Of a stretch of DNA of 41,633 bases, positions 14,341-22,035 are shown piece by piece. A program made the translations under genes and the position numbers. How positions within the stretch are numbered: position 1 is the first letter of the stretch; the number at the start of each line of letters is the position of its first letter. The notes beneath the pieces are model-generated. The model made no database searches, was not told where the DNA came from, and saw nothing but the letters and a program-made list of their open reading frames with translations. The DNA lies in IMG/VR virus record IMGVR_UViG_3300048591_000794, positions 1 through 41,633 of that record. One strand, given 5' to 3'. The DNA comes from a virus.

Positions 14341-14913
14341 CTACATCGGGGCGATGAAGACGCGGACGGCGGCGGCGACGCCGTCGGTCGAGGTTTCGAT
14401 CTCGATCAGCTCGAACCCGCAGGCGTCCATGGTGATGAACAGGTGGCCGTTGCCCGCCGACACCCCGCCGTTGGCCTCGATGCTCGCGTTGCGTGTGGTG
14501 TCGGTGTTGATGGTGATCGTGTCGGGGAGGAACCAGGTGTTGTCGGGGCCGTTCTCGGCGGCCGCGGCGCCCGTCCTGCTCCCGGCGGTGAGGTCGAGGT
14601 CGGAGAGCAGCTGGGCGATCCAGACATCGCCGAACTTCCTCCAGCCCCAGAGGCGCACGCTGTAGGTCTCGTTCGCGGCGTCCTGCGAGGCGAACCCGAT
14701 GGCCAGGTGCACCGGCTCGTCCTTCGGTCCGTCCTCGTCGTCGGGGACGGGGTGGAGGTCGACGATGTGGCGGCCGTTGGCGAGGTCGGTGACGGGCCTG
14801 GTGAGGGTGCTGGCCTGGGCGCTCTCCGCGGTGAGGCCGTTGTTCGTCGATCCGACGCCCGCGGCGTCCCAAGGGGCCGACCACTGGCGGATGCGGGTGC
14901 GTGCGTATGACAT
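14341..14913 (-). CDS. hypothetical 190-aa beta-rich protein
   Basis: Not recognised. The sequence looks like a secreted or virion beta-structure: DTITINTDTTRNASIEANGG, HLFITMDACGFELIEIETS, SVRLWGWRKFGDVWIAQLLS. It could be an accessory virion protein or host-surface-interacting protein, although it lies outside the main structural operon. It is followed closely by HNH and preceded by the similar-looking 176-aa gene. Confidence 0.6.
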   Translation of the reverse strand: MSYARTRIRQWSAPWDAAGVGSTNNGLTAESAQASTLTRPVTDLANGRHIVDLHPVPDDEDGPKDEPVHLAIGFASQDAANETYSVRLWGWRKFGDVWIAQLLSDLDLTAGSRTGAAAAENGPDNTWFLPDTITINTDTTRNASIEANGGVSAGNGHLFITMDACGFELIEIETSTDGVAAAVRVFIAPM

Positions 14914-14925
14914 CGGTGGCTCCTG

Positions 14926-15456
14926 CTATCGGCCTCTGGTGCGCGAGAACTCGCGCTGGCGGGCGTGGCGTTCCGGTCGGTGGTGGACGGTGAGCCAGAC
15001 CCGGAACACGCGGATGGTGGCGGTGCTCGCTGTGCACTCGGCCCCGAACTGGGCGCCGAAGGTCGCGGCCCTGACGATGGCTGGCGTGAGCGTGGCGCCC
15101 ATGGTGTCCCGCGGGCCGCCCCACTTCGAAACCGCCTTCGATGCCCCAACGCTGCCGGCGGCGCTCTGGTCGCTGCCGATCGCCGACCCTCCGTGCACGA
15201 GCTGGGCGGCCCGGTGGACGATGGTGCCCAAGCCGACCCGGAGGTGCTCCGCCCACATGGTGACGCCGTGGACCCTGGCGGTGGCCGGTGGTTTGCGGAC
15301 GGGCCCGGTGACGACGAGGAGCTGGGTGTCGGGGGTCAGGGCGAGGGCGATGTCGGCCGATGCGTAGGTGGCCGTGTCGAGCAGGCAGTTGGAGGGGTTG
15401 CTCCAGGCGACGTCGCCGGGTGCGGAGCTCGCTGCTTGGGTGAGGTGTGTGTCCAT
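14926..15456 (-). CDS. hypothetical 176-aa protein
   Basis: Not recognised. A mixed sequence with LALTPDTQLLVVTGPVRKPP, GVTMWAEHLRVGLGTIVHRAAQLVHGGSA and a beta-like C-terminal half ending in a basic tail. No transmembrane segment or signal peptide. With the neighbouring 190-aa gene it may form a pair of accessory virion or carbohydrate-binding proteins; this is inference from composition and position only. Confidence 0.55.
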   Translation of the reverse strand: MDTHLTQAASSAPGDVAWSNPSNCLLDTATYASADIALALTPDTQLLVVTGPVRKPPATARVHGVTMWAEHLRVGLGTIVHRAAQLVHGGSAIGSDQSAAGSVGASKAVSKWGGPRDTMGATLTPAIVRAATFGAQFGAECTASTATIRVFRVWLTVHHRPERHARQREFSRTRGR

Positions 15457-15496
15457 GGCGTTCTGCGGGCCTGCCGATGATACCCGGCCCCGGGCG

Positions 15497-15811
15497 TCAG
15501 AGGCTGGCGATCAGCCCCGCGGTGATCCGCAGGGCCGATGTGAGGCCGGACACCCAGGCCTCGCGGGCGATCGAGTCGACCTCGTCGGCGAGGCCGACGG
15601 CGGTCAGGGCGGCGAACCCGGCGGCGTTCAGGGCCGCCGCTCTGGCGGCGAGGGCGAAGCCCGGTTGGCCCGCGGCCTCGCTCAGCATGAGGGCCTGGTT
15701 GGCCGCGTAGTCGCGGACCTCGGCGAGGGATTTCTCGTGCTCCCCGCCCATCTCGGCCAGGCGGTCGGCGAGGGCGTCGATTTCGGCGTCGAGGAGTGCT
15801 TTCCAGCCCAT
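15497..15811 (-). CDS. hypothetical 104-aa helical protein
   Basis: Not recognised. All-helical and Ala-rich: MGWKALLDAEIDALADRLAEM, then YAANQALMLSEAAGQPGFALAARAAAL, ending in moderately hydrophobic GLTSALRITAGLIASL. The start overlaps the preceding stop by one base (TGATG). It follows the holin/lipobox gene and so could be a lysis accessory, without direct proof. Confidence 0.55.
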   Translation of the reverse strand: MGWKALLDAEIDALADRLAEMGGEHEKSLAEVRDYAANQALMLSEAAGQPGFALAARAAALNAAGFAALTAVGLADEVDSIAREAWVSGLTSALRITAGLIASL

Positions 15812-16245
15812 CACTCTGCTCCCAGCTGGTGCACGGCCTCGCCGAAGAGGCGGACGGTCTCGGCGGGGAACGCCGCGGTCTGGTCTGTCAGCTCGCCGTC
15901 GGCCACCATGTCCTCGATGCCGCGCCGGGCGAGGGCCTCGACCTCGGGCCAGGCTTGCTGGGCCCATGGGCTCAGCAGGTCGGTCCTGGCCGTCTGGCCC
16001 GCCGACCCGCACCCGCCGACCAGGAGGAGGGCCAGGAGGCACGGGAGGATGGTCAGGGCCTTGGAGGCGGATACACGCCCAAAGGCGGCCAGGATGACCC
16101 CGGCGATGAAGACGGCCTTCCCGCCCCACTCCACACCGAGAAGCTCGTGGATCATCGGTGCGCTGTCGGCGACGAAGCCGGCGATAACGACGAGCAAGCC
16201 CCACATGGTCTTGCTGGTGAACACGGTCTTGGTGCCGGATTCCAT
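15811..16245 (-). CDS. membrane protein with lipobox, possible lysis protein
   Basis: In the 144-aa protein, KTMWGLLVVIAGFVADSA (about residues 12-29) and KAVFIAGVILAAFGRV (about 43-58) look like two transmembrane helices of a small holin. These are followed by LTILPCLLALLLVGGCGSAG (about 64-83), which has the form of a lipoprotein signal with lipobox LVGGC. The periplasm-compatible C-terminal ~60 residues are acidic. A holin-like start fused to a spanin- or lipoprotein-like end would be unusual. Alternatively translation could also start internally to give a separate lipoprotein. No endolysin gene is recognised nearby. Confidence 0.6.
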   Translation of the reverse strand: MESGTKTVFTSKTMWGLLVVIAGFVADSAPMIHELLGVEWGGKAVFIAGVILAAFGRVSASKALTILPCLLALLLVGGCGSAGQTARTDLLSPWAQQAWPEVEALARRGIEDMVADGELTDQTAAFPAETVRLFGEAVHQLGAE

Positions 16246-16287
16246 GGTCGTTCTCCCTGTGGCTCTCGTGGGTCGTGGGTGTGGGGG

Positions 16288-16593
16288 TCAGCCCCGTGCG
16301 GCGGTGGTGGCGTTGTGCTCTGTGATCTGGGCGGCGGTCATGGGCCGGCTGGCCCCGACGAGGTGCGCGTCCCTCTTTCTGGCGGCGTCGGGGCTCATCT
16401 CGCGGCGCCCGCGCCGGAATATCGGCCTCGGTGGTCCGTGGTTCACGGTCGCGGCGTTGGGCCTCGCGGCCATCTTGGGGTCGATGAACACGGCCGGGGG
16501 CGCCGGTGTCGCGTTGAGCGCGACGGTGAAGCCGGCGATGGCGGCGACCTCCGGCCTACTGAACCTGCGGATCTCGCCTGTCTGGGGGTTCAT
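16288..16593 (-). CDS. hypothetical 101-aa protein
   Basis: Not recognised. The N-terminus MNPQTGEIRRFSRPEVAAIAG includes the MNxxTGEI opening often seen in small phage accessory proteins. The remainder is basic and Ala/Pro-rich. Its start lies inside the end of the previous gene (38-base overlap), implying coupled translation. Confidence 0.5.
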   Translation of the reverse strand: MNPQTGEIRRFSRPEVAAIAGFTVALNATPAPPAVFIDPKMAARPNAATVNHGPPRPIFRRGRREMSPDAARKRDAHLVGASRPMTAAQITEHNATTAARG

Positions 16594-16966
16594 GGTGCTC
16601 TCCGTGGTGCGTGGGTGCGGCGGCCCTGGTCAGGGCCGAGACCTGGTCCGGCGTGGGGAAGCTCCCCGCCTCGATCATCGGCGCGAGGTAGTCCCAGCAG
16701 AGGGCCGCGGCGTCCTCGATGGTGTCCGCGGTGCCTATCTCGTGGTTGGTGATGGCCCTTGCGCCGTTGGCGGCGACGGCGATCTGGAGGTTGCGGACGC
16801 CGACGCTCCATCCAGCCTCGGTCGACCGCGCGATGAACGCGATGCGGCGGGTCTGGCCCGGGCAGTCGTGGGGCGGGTAGATGGCGACCTTCGCGGGTCC
16901 GGGCGTGGCGCCGCCCATGACCTTGGCGTCGAGGAACCGCAGGTGCTGTGCGGCGGTGGCGTTCAC
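16556..16966 (-). CDS. hypothetical 136-aa protein
   Basis: Not recognised. GTG start at 16966, five bases after the previous stop. The middle (VAIYPPHDCPGQTRRIAFIA, then WSVGVRNLQIAVAANGARAI, then EDAAALCWDYLAPMIEAGSF) reads as a compact alpha/beta domain. The last 20 residues overlap the next gene. A variant 13-bp motif is at 16821. Confidence 0.5.
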   Translation of the reverse strand: MNATAAQHLRFLDAKVMGGATPGPAKVAIYPPHDCPGQTRRIAFIARSTEAGWSVGVRNLQIAVAANGARAITNHEIGTADTIEDAAALCWDYLAPMIEAGSFPTPDQVSALTRAAAPTHHGEHHEPPDRRDPQVQ

Positions 16967-16971
16967 GGGGT

Positions 16972-17679
16972 TCAGGCCTGCTCCGGGAAGCTTTCGAGGG
17001 GCTGTGCGACGGTGGCGCCGCGGTTCTCGCACATGATGGCCAGGGTTTCGTTCATGGCGTTGGCGTCGGTGCCGCTGTGGAACGGGACGATGTCGCCGGC
17101 GAACCGCTGGCCGCGCGGGATCAGGGCTTTGACCCTCGCGGGCATGGTCGCGTACATGGCGTCGGCGTGGGTCGGCGCGCCGACGGGGCGGCTCTCGAGC
17201 CGGTGGCCCGTGCCGGTCCGGGTGCAGAGCTCGCGCACGGCGTCGATCCGGCTGTCGGTGTTGGCCCCGGACGCGTCGAAGACGAGCTCGATCTTCCCTC
17301 CCCGGATCCTGGCGCACTCGTCGCGGAGGGCGTTCAGCCCGGCGAAATCCGCCGGCAGCCCGATCGATGTGACGACGGGCATCAACTCGGCGAACCTGTA
17401 CACCAGCTCGTGCATCGGTCCCTGGCTGTGGCCTGCCCAGCAGGTCGTTGCCTGCTGGCCGTTGGCCTTGGCCCCGCAGGGGATGAGGCTGGGGAGCATG
17501 CCGCACCCGCCGACGAGGTAGACGCCGGAGATCTGTTCGGCGGCGAGCAGCTTGGCGGCCCTGGTGAGCTTGCCGATGACCTGGGCCTCGTCGTTCACCC
17601 ATGTGTGCCATCCGAGCTCGTTCTCGGGGCTGCACCGGCTGATGTGGCCGAGGCTGAGGTTGGCGAGTCTGGTGCTCAT
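16972..17679 (-). CDS. hypothetical 235-aa alpha/beta protein
   Basis: Family not recognised. Alternating strands and helices (LLAAEQISGVYLVGGCGMLPSL; GKIELVFDASGANTDSRIDAV; ALRDECARIRGG) suggest a Rossmann-like or nucleotide-related fold, but no decisive motif is visible. GAAGGAA precedes the ATG at 17679. Nine cysteines are scattered without CxxC pairs. Confidence 0.6.
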   Translation of the reverse strand: MSTRLANLSLGHISRCSPENELGWHTWVNDEAQVIGKLTRAAKLLAAEQISGVYLVGGCGMLPSLIPCGAKANGQQATTCWAGHSQGPMHELVYRFAELMPVVTSIGLPADFAGLNALRDECARIRGGKIELVFDASGANTDSRIDAVRELCTRTGTGHRLESRPVGAPTHADAMYATMPARVKALIPRGQRFAGDIVPFHSGTDANAMNETLAIMCENRGATVAQPLESFPEQA

Positions 17680-17700
17680 GGTCGGTTCCTTCGGGGTCTG

Positions 17701-18078
17701 TTACGCCGCGCCGTGCCCGTCCGACAGGCTCAGGGTACGCGGTGGCTCGGCGCGACGCAAGGCGCTGGATCGGTCCGGGAACGTCCTCGCCCAGCCCGTG
17801 CTGGCCTCGCTGGTGCTGGCGCGGATCAGGCCCATGTCGCCGAGGGCGGCCAGTGGCCACTCCGGCCCCATGGCGTGGTGCCCCGGTGTGTCGGTCTGCA
17901 TGACCAGGACCTTGTGGCCGTTGAGGTACAGGGCTGTTTGGCGGCGGTGGGGGTGCTCGACGACGATCTCGACGGTGGGGATGGGCAGCCGGCACGCCGA
18001 GCACTGGGGCGGGCTGGCGGCGTGGTCGATCGCCCCCCCGCAGTAGCCGCAGAACCGGATCTGTGCCGTTTGGCTCAT
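17701..18078 (-). CDS. 125-aa zinc-ribbon protein
   Basis: The N-terminal MSQTAQIRFCGYCGGAIDH...PQCSACRLPIP forms a CxxC-CxxC zinc ribbon within the first 32 residues. A beta-like segment VEIVVEHPHRRQTALYLNG and a variable C-terminus follow. Function unknown. It follows the tRNA and a pair of hairpins in transcription order. Confidence 0.6.
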   Translation of the reverse strand: MSQTAQIRFCGYCGGAIDHAASPPQCSACRLPIPTVEIVVEHPHRRQTALYLNGHKVLVMQTDTPGHHAMGPEWPLAALGDMGLIRASTSEASTGWARTFPDRSSALRRAEPPRTLSLSDGHGAA

Positions 18079-18090
18079 GGCGGGGTTCAG

Positions 18091-18146
18091 AAGGGCCGGG
18101 CCGGTGAAGAGGCCGGCCTGGCCTTGCGGCGGCGACGGGCCGTCGC
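18091..18146 (-). terminator. two GC hairpins just downstream of the tRNA
   Basis: GCGACG-GGC-CGTCGC (18132-18146) forms a 6-bp stem with a 3-base loop. AAGGGCCGGGCCGG (18091-18104) pairs imperfectly with CCGGCCTGGCCTT (18113-18125). Both follow the 3' end of the tRNA in its transcription direction. They may mark the transcript end or help tRNA 3' maturation; no T-tract is present. Confidence 0.45.
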
Positions 18147-18157
18147 GGGAGGTGGAA

Positions 18158-18230
18158 TTGCGGGGGCGGGAATCGAACCCGCGACCTCCGGATTATGAGT
18201 CCGGTGGGCTGACCGCTGCCCTACCCCGCT
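18158..18230 (-). tRNA. tRNA with CAT anticodon (Met, initiator Met or Ile2)
   Basis: A 73-base cloverleaf: acceptor AGCGGGG with CCCCGCA, D stem GGGC/GCCC, anticodon stem CCGGA/TCCGG with loop CTCATAA, five-base variable loop AGGTC, T stem GCGGG/CCCGC with loop TTCGATT, discriminator A. Position 1-72 is an A-A mismatch. An unpaired 1-72 is an initiator hallmark, but the anticodon stem lacks the initiator's three G-C pairs, so the identity is ambiguous. No CCA is encoded (TTC follows). Confidence 0.93.
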
Positions 18231-18417
18231 CCTGATCGCTGGGCGTCGCCTCGTGGGCGCCGTCCTGGCCCTCGGGGGCCTGTTGGTCGCGTGTGGCCGT
18301 TCTCACGGCGCCGGGTGGCGGCTTGCGGATCGTCCCCGGCGTGGGGCCGTCGTCCCGGAAGGCCGGGAGCTCGAGCTCCCGCACGGGCTGGCCGAAGATG
18401 CCGTTGTGGTGGTTCAT
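18193..18417 (-). CDS. hypothetical 74-aa protein overlapping the tRNA
   Basis: Starts MNHHNGIFGQPVRELELPAF with GGGGAG upstream, just after a promoter-like sequence. The C-terminal third is low-complexity and polar, and its last 38 bases lie inside the tRNA gene. The first half looks like real coding; the end may be incidental. Function unknown. Alternatively the whole region is an untranslated leader of the tRNA transcript. Confidence 0.4.
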   Translation of the reverse strand: MNHHNGIFGQPVRELELPAFRDDGPTPGTIRKPPPGAVRTATRDQQAPEGQDGAHEATPSDQERGRAAVSPPDS

Positions 18418-18432
18418 GCGCCGCTCCCCTCT

Positions 18433-18462
18433 AGTCTACCCGCCGGCGAGCCTGGCGATCAA
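18433..18462 (-). promoter_or_regulatory. putative promoter upstream of the 74-aa gene and tRNA
   Basis: TTGATC (18462-18457) and TAGACT (18438-18433) on the minus strand are 18 bp apart and lie 16 bases before the ATG at 18417. The -35 falls in the last codons of the helicase gene. The GGGTAGACTAGAGGGG context closely resembles the promoter at 3549-3576. Confidence 0.5.
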
Positions 18463-20178
18463 CTCCCCGATCCGCCGCTCGCCCTGTCTGAGGGCCTCGT
18501 CCTGGTCCTCGGTGCTCTCGGCCTCGTCGCCCATCAGGCCGATGAACTGCCCCACCTTGAGCCCCAGGGCCGACATCATGGTGGCGTCGGTGCCGGTGCT
18601 GCAGACGAGGTAGTAGCACAGGGTGGAGTCGGCGTCCTCGGCGATGCCCATGCGGTTCAGGCGGTCCTCGCACTGGGCGTGGATTGCGGGTGACCAGTCG
18701 AGCTCGGCGAAGACGACGACGGTGCCGTTGCGCTGGAGGCCGTCGATGCCGGCGGCGGTGCGGAGGGCGAGGATGATGGCCCTGGCTTTGCCCTCCGAGA
18801 ACTCCCGGACCGCCTCGTCTTTCTGGGCCTTGGTTTCCTCGCCGGTGACGAGGCGGGCGTTGATCGTCCCGTCGTGGTCGTGGTTCTTGAGGGCCTGGAG
18901 GATCGTCTGGTGCACGGTGTGGTGGTGCGCGAAGACGATCGGCCGCTCCCCGGCGTCGAGCAGGCTCATGATGAACGCCGCGGCCGACGGGGCCTTGGCG
19001 ATGCCGGTGGCCTGCCGGGCCTCTTGCTCGATCATCCTCGCCGTCCGGCCGCGTTCGAGGTGGTCCTTGATCGATGCGTATCCCCTGGCCATGGTGGCGA
19101 CGCGTTCGATCAGGCGGTCGAAGGTCGAGCCGTCGTGGTCGATGTACTGAACGACCCGCCGCTTTCTTGGGAGCTCGGTGAGGACCTCCCCCTTGCGGCG
19201 GCGCAGCAGGAGTCCCTCGCGCTTGAGGTAGTTGCCGAGGGCTGGCGGGTCGGCGATCATCTTGCCCATGTACCCGTCGCACCACTCGCGGGTGAAACCC
19301 TCGAGGCTGCCCAGGCAGTAGGGGTCGATGGCGTTGAGCACCCACCAGATTTCCTCGCCGTAGTTGTAGATCGGCGTGCCCGAGGCGCCCCAGCAGATCT
19401 CGGCCTGCTCCGAGACGCGGTGGCATGCGCTGTACTTCTGGCTCTCCCCGCGCCTGAGCTCCTGGCACTCGTCGAATATCACCGTGCGTGGCGCGAGGGC
19501 TAGGAGGCGGTCCTGCCAGTAGCGCACCAGGCCGTAGTGGATGATGTAGAACGGCGCCGTGGGGATGGCCGTGTGCGTCCTCGTCCCGGAGAGGGTCTGG
19601 CTCCAGCTGCCCATCTTGGGTTTGAGGAAGGCGTCGATCATCCTCGCCCACTGGCTCGTGACGCTGTTCGGCACGACGCAGAGCACCGGCCATCTGCCCG
19701 CGGCGGCGGCGGCGGCGATGAGCTGGACGGTCTTGCCCAGGCCCATGTCGTCGGCCAGGATGGTCCTCGGGTTGTCCAGCAGGAATCCCAGGCCGGTGCT
19801 CTGGAATGGCTTGAGGGTCCCGGTGAACTTGGCCGGCGCCTGCGCCTGGCGCTCCTGCCGGCTCTCGCGGTTCTCTGCCAGCGCGACGGCGGCGTGGCGT
19901 TGCTGCTCGAGGGCCTCCCTGGTCTCCGTGCTCATCTCGAGCGGGTACCTGGTCATGAGCCAGAGCAGGTCCTCGATCTGCCGGCGGGTCCCGCTGAAAT
20001 AGATCCCGTCGCGGTCTCTGGTGTTGGCGCCGGGGAACACCCGCCTGGCCAGCACCTGCACGGCGGGCTCGGCCTCGATCACCCATCGCTCCGTGCCGTC
20101 TTTCGCCCGCCGGTGCGTGAGCATGCCGTGGGTGCGCTGCGCTGGGTCCGGCATGGTGAGGTGGCCGGCGATCGTCAT
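18436..20178 (-). CDS. SNF2-family DEAD/DEAH-box helicase
   Basis: The 580-aa ATP-dependent translocase is of the SNF2 superfamily 2 type common in phage replication and recombination modules. The Q-like segment LKPFQSTGLGFLL precedes Walker A ADDMGLGKT (142-150). Motif II reads IFDECQE (234-240), DECQ in place of DEAH. Motif III is GASGTPIYN, and the second RecA domain ends with motif VI QCEDRLNRMG. The N-terminal ~110 residues are specific to phage members. The start at 20178 overlaps the nuclease stop by ATGA; an ATG five codons earlier is less likely. The coupling suggests a helicase-nuclease pair. Confidence 0.92.
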   Translation of the reverse strand: MTIAGHLTMPDPAQRTHGMLTHRRAKDGTERWVIEAEPAVQVLARRVFPGANTRDRDGIYFSGTRRQIEDLLWLMTRYPLEMSTETREALEQQRHAAVALAENRESRQERQAQAPAKFTGTLKPFQSTGLGFLLDNPRTILADDMGLGKTVQLIAAAAAAGRWPVLCVVPNSVTSQWARMIDAFLKPKMGSWSQTLSGTRTHTAIPTAPFYIIHYGLVRYWQDRLLALAPRTVIFDECQELRRGESQKYSACHRVSEQAEICWGASGTPIYNYGEEIWWVLNAIDPYCLGSLEGFTREWCDGYMGKMIADPPALGNYLKREGLLLRRRKGEVLTELPRKRRVVQYIDHDGSTFDRLIERVATMARGYASIKDHLERGRTARMIEQEARQATGIAKAPSAAAFIMSLLDAGERPIVFAHHHTVHQTILQALKNHDHDGTINARLVTGEETKAQKDEAVREFSEGKARAIILALRTAAGIDGLQRNGTVVVFAELDWSPAIHAQCEDRLNRMGIAEDADSTLCYYLVCSTGTDATMMSALGLKVGQFIGLMGDEAESTEDQDEALRQGERRIGELIARLAGG

Positions 20179-20543
20179 GTCCCGACCCCCCACTGTTCGG
20201 CGGCGAAGACGACGCTCACCGGCTTCGCGTGTCCGGTCTCGCCGACGACGAAGACGGCGCGCTCGGCGTAGAGGATGAGGCTGGTGATCTGGTCGCTCCC
20301 GAGGTACCCGCGGACCTGGCGGTCGACCGCGCGGCCCCAGGTCTTGCCGCGCTTGACCTCGATGCCGACGCCGTCGTCGGTCAGGAAGTCGACGCGCATC
20401 CGCGGCCCGATCTTGACCTCGTGCCGGTGGGTGATGCCCGCGGCGTCGAGGGCCGCGGCGACGAGCCGGTGGAGCTCCCGCTCGTCGGGGGCCGCGTAGA
20501 CGCGGATCCCCCGGATGGCGGCGACGGTGCGGTCGTGGCTCAC
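20175..20543 (-). CDS. PD-(D/E)XK-like nuclease
   Basis: The 122-aa protein contains RVDFLTDDGVGIEVKRGKTW, with D52 and the E62-x-K64 triad in the correct strand context for a PD-(D/E)XK nuclease. ERELHRLVAAALDAAGI forms the preceding helix. GTG start at 20543 with GAGGAG upstream. Translation is coupled to the SNF2 helicase, a pairing that phages commonly use (VRR-NUC or RecB-like nuclease plus SNF2) in replication or Holliday-junction processing. The exact subfamily is not clear. Confidence 0.75.
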   Translation of the reverse strand: MSHDRTVAAIRGIRVYAAPDERELHRLVAAALDAAGITHRHEVKIGPRMRVDFLTDDGVGIEVKRGKTWGRAVDRQVRGYLGSDQITSLILYAERAVFVVGETGHAKPVSVVFAAEQWGVGT

Positions 20544-20554
20544 TCGGAGGCTCC

Positions 20555-21859
20555 TCAGAAGAGTCGGTTGGTTTCGGCCCCGACCCGCCTCGCGGCGAGG
20601 CTGATGTACTCGGGTTTCAGCTCGATGCCGACGAATGCCCTGTCCCACTTGCAGGCGACGGCCCCGGTGGTGCCCGATCCCGTGAAGGGGTCGAGGACGG
20701 TGTCGCCCGGCGCGGAGCCCGCGAGGATGCATGGCGTTATCAACGCGGGCGGGTAGGTGGCGAAGTGGGCCTCGGGGTAGGGGGCGGTGGCGACGGTCCA
20801 GACGGATCGTCGGTTGCGGGTCTCCCTTGGACCGATGTTCGCCAGTCCCGCTTTGGTGCGCATCCTCTCGTCGCCCCTTGAGTGGGCGTCGGCATATTTG
20901 TTCGAGTCCAACAGCCCAGAACCCTCGGGGAAACGTGCTGGCTCGGCGATCGCCTCGGCGTCGTAGTAGTAATCGAATCCCCGCCATCGCGCTACGGTCG
21001 CGTCGGGGTCGTCGTCGGTAGGTGCCGGCAGGCGCTCGGACAGATCTGGGGTGCGCGACCACTCCGCGGTGTCTCTCGCCCGCCAGACTTTCGCGTTGCC
21101 GGACTTGCTCAGCAGGAACATGTACTCGTGCGCCTTCGTGCATCGGTCGGTTACGCTCTCGGGCATGGGGTTGGGCTTGTGCCAGATGATGTCCTGCCGC
21201 AGCCACCAGCCGTCGGCCTGGAGGGCGAGCGCGACCCGCCACGGGATGCCGACCAGATCCTTCGCCTTGAGCCACGGCGTGTTCTTGAGCGAGCCGGTCT
21301 GCGTCCCCTTCGGGTGCGCGAGGATCTGCCTGGCGCTCAGGCATGTTTCCTCACTCGACGCGCCTTCAAGAGTGCCGGGGGTGAAGTCGCCGCGGCTCTG
21401 TGCGCCCCACGACCCCGCGTAGCTATCCCCCAGGTTCAGCCACAGCGTCCCGTCGTCCGCCAGCACCCGCCGCACCTCGCGGAACACCTCGACCATCGAC
21501 GCGATGTACGCATCGGGCGTGGGCTCCAGGCCGAGCTGCGCGTCGATCCGGCGGGCTCCGCACTTGCCGCAGGTGCCGCGGTATGGCACGACGATCGAGC
21601 GTTCGTAGTTGTTCGATCCAGGGTTCGGGCGTCCGTCGTTTTTGAGGGTGGATGTCGCGCTTGCAGCCGTTCCCTTCACATGATCGCACCCATCATCCCC
21701 ACCCTCCCACTTCGCCGTGCCGTAATCCCGCAGCCCCCAGTACGGCGGGCTCGTCACGCAGCACCGGGCCAGCCCGTCTGGGAGCTGACGCAGGGTGGCC
21801 AGCGCGTCGCCCTGGTAGATCGTGGCCATACCGTCCGCGCTCTGCCACCTGTGGTTCAT
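20555..21859 (-). CDS. site-specific DNA methyltransferase (SPPY type)
   Basis: The 434-aa beta-class amino-methyltransferase has catalytic motif TSPPYWGLRDYG (36-47), the SAM site DTVLDPFTGSGTTGAVA (387-403) and FVGIELKPEY. S/TPPY motifs usually mean N4-cytosine, sometimes N6-adenine, methylation. An insertion of about 50 residues after motif IV carries DGCDHVKG and TCGKCGARR, which could bind zinc. All motifs look intact. No cognate restriction gene is present, so it is an orphan methylase, probably protecting the phage genome or affecting gene expression. Confidence 0.93.
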   Translation of the reverse strand: MNHRWQSADGMATIYQGDALATLRQLPDGLARCCVTSPPYWGLRDYGTAKWEGGDDGCDHVKGTAASATSTLKNDGRPNPGSNNYERSIVVPYRGTCGKCGARRIDAQLGLEPTPDAYIASMVEVFREVRRVLADDGTLWLNLGDSYAGSWGAQSRGDFTPGTLEGASSEETCLSARQILAHPKGTQTGSLKNTPWLKAKDLVGIPWRVALALQADGWWLRQDIIWHKPNPMPESVTDRCTKAHEYMFLLSKSGNAKVWRARDTAEWSRTPDLSERLPAPTDDDPDATVARWRGFDYYYDAEAIAEPARFPEGSGLLDSNKYADAHSRGDERMRTKAGLANIGPRETRNRRSVWTVATAPYPEAHFATYPPALITPCILAGSAPGDTVLDPFTGSGTTGAVACKWDRAFVGIELKPEYISLAARRVGAETNRLF

Positions 21860-22035
21860 CGTGTCCTCCGCCGGATCTCGGCGTTGATGCGGTCGCGTGT
21901 TTCCGCGGTGAGCCGCACGGTCTTGCCGCGGAGGGTGATCTCGATGGCGGTGGTGCTGCCCTTCTTCGTGGGGCAGAGGTCCCTCATCAGCCGGAGGGTC
22001 TCGGTGTCGATCCGGTCCGTGTCTGGCTGGCTCAT
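21856..22035 (-). CDS. 59-aa protein, paralogue of 25435-25620
   Basis: MSQPDTDRIDTETLRLMRDL then CPTKKGSTTAIEITLRGKTV then RLTAETRDRINAEIRRRTR. It shares the pattern RDLCP..., (A)IEI, T-AETR-INAE-RR with the 61-aa product at 25435-25620. No known family recognised; likely a small helix-strand-helix nucleic-acid-binding protein. It is coupled by ATGA to the replication initiator before it and to the methyltransferase after it. Having one copy at each edge of the replication block suggests duplication. Confidence 0.7.
   Translation of the reverse strand: MSQPDTDRIDTETLRLMRDLCPTKKGSTTAIEITLRGKTVRLTAETRDRINAEIRRRTR

Noticed and set aside
18158-18230. Definite initiator tRNA
   Set aside because: The 1-72 mismatch fits, but the anticodon stem CCGGA/TCCGG lacks the three consecutive G-C pairs of initiators, so only the CAT anticodon is claimed.
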